Shown here: in pieces, positions 17,861 to 24,240 of the stretch
Numbering within the stretch: position 1 is the stretch's first letter
Layout of the letters: every line of letters begins with the position of its first letter
DNA from: Sphingomonadaceae bacterium
GTDB taxonomy: Bacteria > Pseudomonadota > Alphaproteobacteria > Sphingomonadales > Sphingomonadaceae
DNA: 45,086 bases
NCBI GenBank assembly: GCA_947477055.1
Contig: CANJSX010000003.1
Coordinates: forward strand, 1 to 45,086
Direction of reading: 5' to 3'
The notes under the pieces: generated by a model
What the model saw: the letters and a program-made list of their open reading frames with translations, nothing else
Databases searched by the model: none
What the model was told of the DNA's origin: nothing
Program-made: the position numbers and the translations under genes

Positions 17861-18583
17861 TCAGCCCTTGGTGGCGGTGACGATGTAGTTGAGCCCGGTG
17901 TCCGCCGAGAGGTGCAGGCTCCGGCTCGGCGACCAGGCGATGCCGCGCGGATCGGCCATGGCCAGCCCGGCTTCGGCCAGCAGTTCGCGCAGTTCCTCCG
18001 GGGTGACGAAATCCTCCCAGTGATGCGTGCCGCGCGGGACCATGCCCAGCCGCTCGGCCCCTTCGACCAGCAGGAGCCGGGATTGCGGGGTGCGGTTGGG
18101 GGTGGAGAGCACTAGCAGGCTACCCGGCGCGAGTGCGGCGGCCAGCGCGGCGATGAAGGCGGGCTTGTCGGCGACATGCTCGATCACTTCCATCGCGGTG
18201 ACGAGATCGAACTGGCCCAGCCCCAGCGCGCCGAGTTCGCCGTGGCGGTACTCGATCGAAAGGTCCGAACCCTCGGCATGATCCTCCGCCGCCGCGATGT
18301 TTTCCGCCGCCGCATCCACGCCGGTTACCGTCGCACCGAGCCGGGACAGCGGTTCGCACAGCAGCCCGGCACCGCAACCAACATCCAGCGCGCGCTTGCC
18401 CGCCAGCGGCCGGACACTGCGTGAATCGACGTGCCAGTGCTGGTCCACGCATTCACGGATGAAGCTCAGCCGCACCGGATTGAGCCGGTGGAGCATCGCC
18501 GAGGACCCCTTCGGGTCCCACCAGTCGGCGGCAAGCTTGCCGAAATGCTCGGCCTCTGATGGTCTGATGGTTGCATTCGCCAT
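17861..18583 (-). CDS. ubiG: Ubiquinone biosynthesis O-methyltransferase
   Basis: 240 residues. SAM-dependent; it makes both O-methylations in ubiquinone synthesis. The N-terminus EAEHFGKLAADWWDPKGSSAMLH is diagnostic of UbiG; motif I is LDVGCGAGLLCEPLSRLG, followed by VTGVDAAAENI and LVTAMEVIEHVAD; HHWEDFVTPEEL and LNYIVTATKG complete the pattern. The ATG at 18583 has an excellent GGGAGGTGG site. Divergent from lysC with only 67 bases between, containing an 8-bp palindrome. Confidence 0.96.
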   Translation of the reverse strand: MANATIRPSEAEHFGKLAADWWDPKGSSAMLHRLNPVRLSFIRECVDQHWHVDSRSVRPLAGKRALDVGCGAGLLCEPLSRLGATVTGVDAAAENIAAAEDHAEGSDLSIEYRHGELGALGLGQFDLVTAMEVIEHVADKPAFIAALAAALAPGSLLVLSTPNRTPQSRLLLVEGAERLGMVPRGTHHWEDFVTPEELRELLAEAGLAMADPRGIAWSPSRSLHLSADTGLNYIVTATKG

Positions 18584-18608
18584 GCCACCTCCCTAACAGT
18601 CCGCCCGC

Positions 18609-18626
18609 CCGGCCTCCAGAGGCCGG
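18609..18626. repeat. Palindrome in the ubiG-lysC divergent promoter gap
   Basis: CCGGCCTC-CA-GAGGCCGG, a perfect 8-bp inverted repeat with a 2-base centre, followed on the lysC side by AATCTTTTC. It could be an operator read by both genes or, in lysC mRNA, a stem ahead of the ribosome site. Confidence 0.4.
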
Positions 18627-18650
18627 AATCTTTTCACGGGAGCATTTCTC

Positions 18651-19919
18651 TTGGCCCGCATCGTGATGAAATTCGGCGGCACCTCGATGGCCGGCACCGA
18701 GCGCATCCGCCGCGTCGCCAATATCGTGCGCCGCCAGCAGGCGGCCGGGCACGAGGTGGCGGTGGTGGTTTCGGCCATGGCGGGCGAGACCGACCGGCTG
18801 GTGACCTTCTGCCGCGAGGCCAATGCGCTCTACGATCCGGCGGAATACGATGTGGTCGTTGCCGCGGGTGAGCAGATCACTGCGGGCCTGCTGGCACTGA
18901 CGCTGCAGGCGATGGGCTGCAAGGCGCGCAGTTGGCTCGGCTGGCAGCTGCCGGTGCGGACCGATGATGCCCATGCCAAGGCGCGGATCGAATCGATCGA
19001 TTCCGCTGCGCTGCTCGCCTCGATGGCGGCGGGCGAGATCGCGGTGATCCCAGGCTTCCAGGGCCTCTCCCCCCAGGGCAGGGTGACGACGCTGGGCCGC
19101 GGTGGCTCCGACACTTCGGCGGTCGCAGTGGCGGCGGCGGTGCGGGCGGATCGCTGCGACATCTACACCGATGTCGACGGGGTCTACACCACCGACCCGC
19201 GGATCGTCGCCAAGGCGCGCAAGCTCGAATATGTGACTTACGAGGAAATGCTCGAGCTGGCTTCGGTCGGCTCGAAGGTGCTGCAGACCCGCTCTGTTTC
19301 GCTCGCCATGAAGGAGGGCGTGCGGGTGCAGGTGCTCTCAAGCTTTATCGACGATGACGCTCCGCCGGCCGACAATTTGCCCGGCACGATGATCGTTTCG
19401 GACGAGGAATTGGCCAGAATTCAAGGGGACCTCGAAATGGAAAGCCAGCTGATCACCGGCATTGCCGCTGACAAGAACGAGGCCAAGGTCACGCTGACCC
19501 GCATCGCCGACCGGCCGGGCGCCGTGGCGACGATCTTCGGGCCGCTCGCCGCAGCCAATATCAACGTCGACATGATTATCCAAAATGTCGCCAAGGATAA
19601 GGGCGAGACCGATGTGACCTTCACGGTCACCCGGGCCGACCTTGCCCGCACCCAGGCGATGCTTGAGGCGCAGCAGGAAGCGATCGGCTATTTCCGGATG
19701 ATCGCCGACAGCAAGGTGGCCAAGGTTTCGGTCGTGGGCGTAGGCATGCGCAGCCACGCCGGCGTTGCCGCCACCATGTTCCGCGCGCTGGCCGATCGGG
19801 GCATCAACATCCAGGCGATCTCGACCAGCGAGATCAAGACCTCGGTGCTGATCGACGAGGACGAGACCGAACTGGCGGTGCGCGTGCTGCACACCGCTTA
19901 CGGGATGGACGCGGAGTAA
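18651..19919 (+). CDS. lysC: Aspartate kinase (lysine/threonine pathway)
   Basis: 422 residues. It phosphorylates aspartate, the first step to lysine, threonine, methionine and diaminopimelate. The kinase domain (about 1-250) has KFGGTSMAGTERIRRVA, VVVSAMAGETDRLV, GRGGSDTSAVAVAAA and YTDVDGVYTTDPR; two ACT domains follow (about 270-340, VTLTRIADRPGAVATIFG, and 350-420, VSVVGVGMRSHAGVAATMF), which bind the feedback inhibitors. The start is TTG at 18651, giving the usual MARIVMKFGGTS and having GGGAG 8 bases upstream; the ATG at 18666 would delete the first five residues. Convergent with a cupin gene 3 bases away. Confidence 0.96.
   Translation: MARIVMKFGGTSMAGTERIRRVANIVRRQQAAGHEVAVVVSAMAGETDRLVTFCREANALYDPAEYDVVVAAGEQITAGLLALTLQAMGCKARSWLGWQLPVRTDDAHAKARIESIDSAALLASMAAGEIAVIPGFQGLSPQGRVTTLGRGGSDTSAVAVAAAVRADRCDIYTDVDGVYTTDPRIVAKARKLEYVTYEEMLELASVGSKVLQTRSVSLAMKEGVRVQVLSSFIDDDAPPADNLPGTMIVSDEELARIQGDLEMESQLITGIAADKNEAKVTLTRIADRPGAVATIFGPLAAANINVDMIIQNVAKDKGETDVTFTVTRADLARTQAMLEAQQEAIGYFRMIADSKVAKVSVVGVGMRSHAGVAATMFRALADRGINIQAISTSEIKTSVLIDEDETELAVRVLHTAYGMDAE
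19423..19439 (+). other. Internal ribosome site and ATG inside lysC (candidate beta-subunit start)
   Basis: AAGGGGA at 19423-19429 lies 7-8 bases before an in-frame ATG (19437-19439, Met263 of LysC). The product would be 160 residues, MESQLITGIAADKNEAKV onward, exactly the ACT-domain half. The same position is used for the separate beta subunit in aspartokinases of Corynebacterium and Bacillus, which assemble as alpha2-beta2. So an alpha/beta enzyme from one gene is likely here. Confidence 0.55.
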
Positions 19920-19922
19920 GTC

Positions 19923-20318
19923 CTACTCCGTCGTCCGCCCGTCGAAATGCTCATGCGCGGCCTGCGCCTCGGCGCGGGTTTTGTGGATCGTCCCGTCGAT
20001 GTGCTCGGGTGGCGTGTAGATCGTGTAGAGCCGCAGCGGCTCGGCGCCGGTCGATTTCACGTTATGGCGAGCACCGGACGGCACGATGGCGACATCGTCG
20101 GCCTTGACCTTGGTGCAGACCCCGTCGATCCAGACCTCGCCCTCACCCGCCTCAAAGCGGAAGAACTGGCTGACATCGTCATGCACTTCCTCGCCGATCT
20201 CGTCGCCCGGCTGGATCGCCATCAGCACCAGCTGCATTTCCTTGCTGGTGTAGATCACTTGACGGAAATTGGCATTGCCGAGGGTCAGTTCCTCGATATC
20301 GTCGACAAACCCTTTCAT
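19923..20318 (-). CDS. Cupin-domain protein
   Basis: 131 residues forming one small beta-barrel. Motif 1 is reduced to GDEIGEEVHDDVSQFFRFEAGEGE (H46 and the glutamates are candidate metal ligands) and motif 2 is VPSGARHNVKSTG (H83). It ends HKTRAEAQAAHEHFDGRTTE. Such proteins are often annotated as cupins of unknown function, or mannose-6-phosphate isomerase-like. The ATG at 20318 has a near-ideal AAAGGAGG ribosome site 6 bases upstream; the frame reaches to 20384 but has no better start. Convergent with lysC. Confidence 0.85.
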   Translation of the reverse strand: MKGFVDDIEELTLGNANFRQVIYTSKEMQLVLMAIQPGDEIGEEVHDDVSQFFRFEAGEGEVWIDGVCTKVKADDVAIVPSGARHNVKSTGAEPLRLYTIYTPPEHIDGTIHKTRAEAQAAHEHFDGRTTE

Positions 20319-20493
20319 CGGGGGCCTCCTTTGGTCGTTGCGTTTCAGCCCTACCATTCGGCAGGCACCGGACGAAGCAGGCAATCATGGTCACAGTGAT
20401 TGAGGATGCCAATCAACCGGACCGGCTTGCCCCTTCGCCACTCACCGCATAAAGCGCGGGCAAAGCCTTTCCATTGATCCCGGACAATCACGC

Positions 20494-21504
20494 ATGGCAG
20501 AATACCCGCTGACCTCTGCACTCATGGCGCGCGGCGCCGAATTCCTCGGCAGCAAATACGCCATCCTGTGCGGGGCGATGAGCTGGGTATCGGAGCGCAA
20601 TCTCGTCGCCGCGATCAGCAATGCCGGCGGCTTCGGGGTGATTGCCTGCGGGGCGATGACCCCCGAACTGCTCGATACCGAGATCACCGGGACCAAGGCG
20701 CTGACGAGCAAGCCCTTCGGCGTCAACCTGATCACCATGCACCCCGATCTGTTCGATCTGATCGGCGTTTGCGAGAAGCACGGCATCAGCCACGTGGTGC
20801 TGGCCGGCGGAATACCGCCCAAGGGCAGCGTCGAGGCGATCAAGGTGTTCGGGGCGAAGGTACTGGTTTTCGCGCCGACTCTGGCGCTGGCGTCGCGGCT
20901 GCTGCGCTCGGGCGCCGATGCGCTGGTGATCGAGGGGATGGAAGCGGGCGGCCACATCGGACCGGTTTCGACCAGCGTGCTGGCCCAGGAATTCCTGCCC
21001 TCGCTGGCCGGGGATTTCATCGTCTTCGTTGCCGGCGGGATCGGGCGCGGCGACATGATCGCGGCCTATCTGGAGATGGGTGCTTCCGGCGTGCAGCTTG
21101 GCACGCGCTTTGCCTGCGCCAGCGAATCGATTGCTCACCCGGCGTTCAAGGCAGCGTTCTTCCGGGCCAATGCCCGCGATGCGATCGCTTCGGTGCAGGT
21201 CGATCCGCGCTTGCCGGTGATCCCGGTGCGGGCGCTCAAGAACAAGGGCACCGAGGAGTTCACCGCCAAGCAGCGCGAAGTTGCCCAGCTGCTCGATGCG
21301 GGCACGGTCGATATGGGCCAGGCGCAGCTGCAGATCGAGCACTTCTGGGCCGGCGCGCTGCGCCGCGCAGTGATCGGCGGCGATGTCGAGAGCGGCTCGC
21401 TGATGGCCGGCCAGTCGGTCGGCATGGTCTCGAAGGAAGAGCCGGTGGCCGAAATCATCGCCCAGCTCATGGCCGAAAGCGAAGCGGCACTGGCGCGGCG
21501 TTAG
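20494..21504 (+). CDS. NAD(P)H-dependent flavin oxidoreductase / nitronate monooxygenase-like
   Basis: 336 residues in a TIM-barrel FMN-binding fold of the nitronate monooxygenase (2-nitropropane dioxygenase) superfamily: YAILCGAMSWVSERNLVAAI, SNAGGFGVIACGAM, PFGVNLITMHP, GADALVIEGMEAGGHIGP, FVAGGIGRGDMIAAYLEMGASGVQLGTRFACASES. The GGHIGP histidine is the usual active-site position. In some relatives (FabK) the same fold reduces enoyl-ACP; the ending MGQAQLQIEHFWAGALRRAVIGGD is not decisive. The ATG at 20494 has no strong ribosome site. Its end overlaps the membrane protein gene's end by four bases. Confidence 0.85.
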   Translation: MAEYPLTSALMARGAEFLGSKYAILCGAMSWVSERNLVAAISNAGGFGVIACGAMTPELLDTEITGTKALTSKPFGVNLITMHPDLFDLIGVCEKHGISHVVLAGGIPPKGSVEAIKVFGAKVLVFAPTLALASRLLRSGADALVIEGMEAGGHIGPVSTSVLAQEFLPSLAGDFIVFVAGGIGRGDMIAAYLEMGASGVQLGTRFACASESIAHPAFKAAFFRANARDAIASVQVDPRLPVIPVRALKNKGTEEFTAKQREVAQLLDAGTVDMGQAQLQIEHFWAGALRRAVIGGDVESGSLMAGQSVGMVSKEEPVAEIIAQLMAESEAALARR

Positions 21505-22145
21505 GCGGTCGCTTCCACGACGACTGCTGCGCCTTCGCACTTGGCGTTGGTTTCCTTTGCTCCTCCGCCCAGCATCGCTGCAGCGACGAAGCCCCCAGCG
21601 ACCAGCAGTGCGAAGCCCGCCGTGGCGAGGCCGAGGTAGCGGTCGATGAAGGCCTTGATCGGCGCTCCGAACATGCGGAACGCCACGCCCACGATCATGA
21701 AGCTGATGGCGCGGCTGACGATGCTGGCGGCGACGAAGGTCAGCAGCGGCATCGAGATGAAGCCGGCGGTGATCGTCAGCAGCTTGAAGGGGATCGGGGT
21801 CGCGCCCTTGATCATGATGATCTCGGCCCCGTACTCGCGCAGGTAGCAGGCGGCGCGCGGGAAACTCTCGGTCAGCCCGAGCAGCACCAGCAGCTGCGCG
21901 CCAATCGTGTCGTAGAGGAAGTGGCCGATCGCATAGCCGAGCAACCCGCCGACTACCGAGGCCAGCGTCGCCACTGCGGCAAAGCGCATGGCCTTCTGCG
22001 GTTCGGCCAGGCACATCAGCCCGAGCACCGGATGCGGCGGGATCGGGAAGAAGCTCGCCTCGACAAAGGCGAACAGCGCCAGCCACCAGGTGGCGTGCGG
22101 GTGCGAGGCCTTGGCCATGGTCCAGTCGTAGAGGCGGCGTAGCAA
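21501..22145 (-). CDS. YqaA/DedA-family membrane protein (SNARE-associated VTT domain)
   Basis: About 214 residues, four to five membrane segments. LFAFVEASFFPIPPHPVLGLM and the ATLASVVGGLLGYAIGHFLYDTIG stretch are the VTT/DedA signature; EIIMIKGATPIPFKLLTITAG carries the conserved proline pair. DedA-type proteins maintain membrane homeostasis and some flip lipids. The start is uncertain: TTG at 22145 gives LLRRLYDWTMAKASHP, which fits the family N-terminus; an ATG at 22118 would be 9 codons shorter. The reading frame is open to 22265, but that part crosses a palindromic repeat. Confidence 0.85.
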   Translation of the reverse strand: MLRRLYDWTMAKASHPHATWWLALFAFVEASFFPIPPHPVLGLMCLAEPQKAMRFAAVATLASVVGGLLGYAIGHFLYDTIGAQLLVLLGLTESFPRAACYLREYGAEIIMIKGATPIPFKLLTITAGFISMPLLTFVAASIVSRAISFMIVGVAFRMFGAPIKAFIDRYLGLATAGFALLVAGGFVAAAMLGGGAKETNAKCEGAAVVVEATA

Positions 22146-22180
22146 GGGCAGGGATCCGTCGGTTGTTGGCGTTCGCCTGC

Positions 22181-22228
22181 CTAGAGTGATTTCGAGTGAA
22201 ATGGAACATTTCGCGGCTCGGAAATCAC
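22181..22228. repeat. Dispersed-type palindrome, first of a tandem pair
   Basis: CTAGAGTG at 22181 leads into a nested palindrome: GTGATTTC (22187-22194) matches GAAATCAC (22221-22228), CGAG matches CTCG, and GAAATG-GAA-CATTTC forms the tip. The second palindrome starts with the same CTAGAGTG 62 bases later. Confidence 0.6.
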
Positions 22229-22242
22229 GACAAACCAATAGC

Positions 22243-22286
22243 CTAGAGTGCCGGATTTGATTCAATCAGATCCGAACGCACTCTAG
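22243..22286. repeat. Long palindrome, second of the pair
   Basis: CTAGAGTGC (22243-22251) pairs with GCACTCTAG (22278-22286), and CGGATTTGATT (22252-22262) pairs with AATCAGATCCG (22264-22274) with one G-U, giving about 20 pairs with a 3-base bulge. Palindromes with CTAGAG ends are widely dispersed in alphaproteobacteria. It may terminate transcripts coming from either side. It ends about 60 bases ahead of the promoter of the GTA-like remnant. Confidence 0.65.
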
Positions 22287-22344
22287 TCAGGAGGCAAGGT
22301 GGCGACAAGCCTGTGATGAATATAACCGTATGGGCTATTTTAAC

Positions 22345-22373
22345 TTGACATCGACGGGCTGTTTGGGTACATA
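22345..22373 (+). promoter_or_regulatory. Candidate promoter of the GTA-like remnant
   Basis: A perfect -35 TTGACA (22345-22350), 17 bases, then TACATA (22368-22373). The surrounding DNA is noticeably richer in A+T than the rest of the window. The terminase-like gene begins 70 bases downstream, so this element could still drive the leftover genes. Confidence 0.5.
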
Positions 22374-22442
22374 CAAGGAACATTGCGATGCACCGAGTCG
22401 CTCCGGCGGTTCGCCCGCTCCCCCAAAACATGGAAACCTTGC

Positions 22443-22931
22443 ATGGCCACTAGGACACGCCGGCCCCGCGAGCTGCCGCCCGCGGAAGGCGAGCAATTGA
22501 GCCGCCACTGGCGAGCCGTCTTTCTCGGCGCGCTTGCCGATACGTCGAATATTGCCGCAGCAGCGCGGCTGGCCGGAGTTACTCCCAGCCATGCCTACAA
22601 GGTGCGCCGGCTGGAACCGGACTTTGCCCGGCAGTGGCTGGCCGCGCTGTGCGAAGGCTACGACAATCTCGAGCTGGAACTGCTCCAGCGTCTGCGTAGC
22701 GGATCGCTCAAGGACGACGACGGGCGCAAGTTCGACAACGCTGTCGCCTTTCGGCTGTTGCTGGCCCACCGCGAAAGCGCCGCCCGCCAGCGCGCCATAG
22801 CCGGGAACGAGGACGTCGTCCGGATCCGCGAATCTATCACCACCAAACTCGAGACAATGCGCCGCCGCGCGCTGGAGGCCGGAGAAGATGCCGGAGCTTA
22901 TCCCGACGATGAAGACAAGGAAATCCGCTAG
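22443..22931 (+). CDS. Small terminase-like protein of a GTA/phage remnant
   Basis: 162 residues. It begins MATRTRRPRELPPAEGEQLS and has a helix-turn-helix-like part (FLGALADTSNIAAAARLAGVTP, SHAYKVRRLEPDFARQWLAAL), which is the pattern of small-terminase proteins, followed by a charged helical region and an acidic tail. Its position directly before a large-terminase gene, with overlapping ends (22888-22931), is the order found at the start of Rhodobacter-type GTA clusters. No disruption is visible. It is probably the only intact structural gene left of this cluster. Confidence 0.6.
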   Translation: MATRTRRPRELPPAEGEQLSRHWRAVFLGALADTSNIAAAARLAGVTPSHAYKVRRLEPDFARQWLAALCEGYDNLELELLQRLRSGSLKDDDGRKFDNAVAFRLLLAHRESAARQRAIAGNEDVVRIRESITTKLETMRRRALEAGEDAGAYPDDEDKEIR

Positions 22932-23370
22932 GCTTTCCAAGGATCATGACCCGCTGGTGCGTTATCTCGCCTCACTGCCCCATGACCAGCGGATGGCCTG
23001 CGTCGCCGGGCTGAATGAGGGAGAGCAGCGCGAGCTCAAGGTCCATTGGCGTGTCTGGGCGCGCGATGGACAGCTCCCGCCGGCGGGTGAGTGGCTAGCC
23101 TGGCTGATCATGGCCGGGCGCGGCTAAGGCAAGACCCGCGCCGGAACCGAATGGGTGCGGTCGATAGTCGAACGCACACCGGACGCCCGTCTGGCCCTGG
23201 TCGCCGCTACGCTGGGCGAGGCACGATCGGTGATGGTCGAGGGCGAAAGCGGGCTGATGGCGGTTTGCCCACCCGGTATGGTGCCAGAGTTCGAGCCGTC
23301 GCTCCGACGGTTGAAATGGCCCAACGGTGCTCAGGCCATGCTCTATTCGGCACAGGAGCCGGATAGTCTG
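22888..23370 (+). pseudogene. Large terminase (TerL) remnant of GTA type: stop codon in the P-loop and C-terminal truncation
   Basis: Starts MPELIPTMKTRKSARLSK with GGAG just upstream; overlaps the previous gene by 44 bases. The N-terminal adapter reads ELKVHWRVWARDGQLPPAGEW, then LAWLIMAGRG, where the ATPase Walker A should be G-R-G-x-G-K-T. The x is replaced by TAA (23125-23127), after which the same frame continues GKTRAGTEWVRSIVERTP and LVAATLGEARSVMVEGESG, LKWPNGAQAMLYSAQEPDSL. The homology ends at about 23370, where the Walker B and nuclease parts should follow, so roughly 60% of the protein is missing. The gene is dead twice over. Confidence 0.75.
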
Positions 23371-23411
23371 ACGACGAACACGGATCTTCCAACACGCCTG
23401 TTGCATTCTAG

Positions 23412-23549
23412 GAGACCAGCCAGTCGCAACACACGGTGAGCCTGCCGGTGCAGTCCTCATTGATTGCCGCGATGCCGGGCGGAGCCTTCAGGGTTCGCCA
23501 GCGCGGCAGCCACGCCTTGTCCGAGCCACTGCTGCTGGCCAGACTGTAA
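23412..23549 (+). pseudogene. Short C-terminal remnant, probably of a GTA/phage tail protein
   Basis: A frame running from a TAG at 23409 to the TAA at 23547 encodes ETSQSQHTVSLPVQSSLIAAM, then PGGAFRVRQRGSHALSEPLL. This resembles the very end of the large GTA host-specificity/tail protein that lies just before the DUF2793 gene in complete clusters, from memory of that family. It has no start and no ribosome site. If right, the deletion removed everything from the middle of terL to the end of the tail gene; about 40 unassigned bases (23371-23411) lie at the seam. Confidence 0.4.
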
Positions 23550-23576
23550 ATTCTTCCAAACTTCCGGAGTGTGCAA

Positions 23577-24043
23577 ATGAGTGATCCGATCGTTTTCGAC
23601 ACCGCGAGCCCGAGATTTGGCCTGCCAATGCTTTTCGTCGGTCAGACACAGAAAGAGGCGTTCGTCAACGAAGCACATGCTCTCGCCGATGCCCTGATCC
23701 ATTGCGCCATCGAAGGTCAGGCCAACACTCCGCCTGCTACGCCCATTGACGGAACGGCATGGCTTGTCGGCTTGTCGGCTCGTCGCCAACCGGCGATTGG
23801 ACCGGGAAGGCAGGAAAGCTGGCATTTCGACAAGGTGGGAATTGGCTGTTTGCTACCCCGTGCGACGGGATGCGGGTTTTGAATCGCTCGACCGGCCATG
23901 ACAATCGCTACCTGGGTAGCTGGCAGGTGCCGGTCCGTCCGGCGCCGCCCAGCGGTGGAACCACAGTCGATGCCGAAGCTCGTTCGGCAATTGTTAATCT
24001 GATCAGTGCTTTGACCGTCGCGGGTGCACTCCCCGTTAGCTGA
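23577..24043 (+). pseudogene. DUF2793 (GTA/phage-associated) gene frameshifted by an 8-bp duplication
   Basis: Starts [20 protein letters not shown] with GGAG seven bases upstream, then [20 protein letters not shown] and [13 protein letters not shown]. After that the correct sequence, [59 protein letters not shown], lies in another frame. The cause is visible: CTTGTCGG occurs twice in tandem (23763-23770, 23771-23778); removing one copy restores WLVGSSPTG. The two parts together make the usual ~155-residue DUF2793 protein, a component of alphaproteobacterial GTA and prophage tail regions. Confidence 0.75.
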
Positions 24044-24240
24044 CGTCGCGTCTCACGATGGGTGGGTGGGATCAACCCGTCGCTAGCAAGTCTCGGTTCG
24101 ATGGATTTAGAGTTGCAAGGTCGTGGAATTGCGGCATTCCTGCAACAGTCGCGAATTTGCTGACTTGCACCGGGAACTCTTACGCGATAGATCGCTTTAG
24201 CACTCGGTGGCTTCAATTTCGCCAATAAGGGGAATATATA

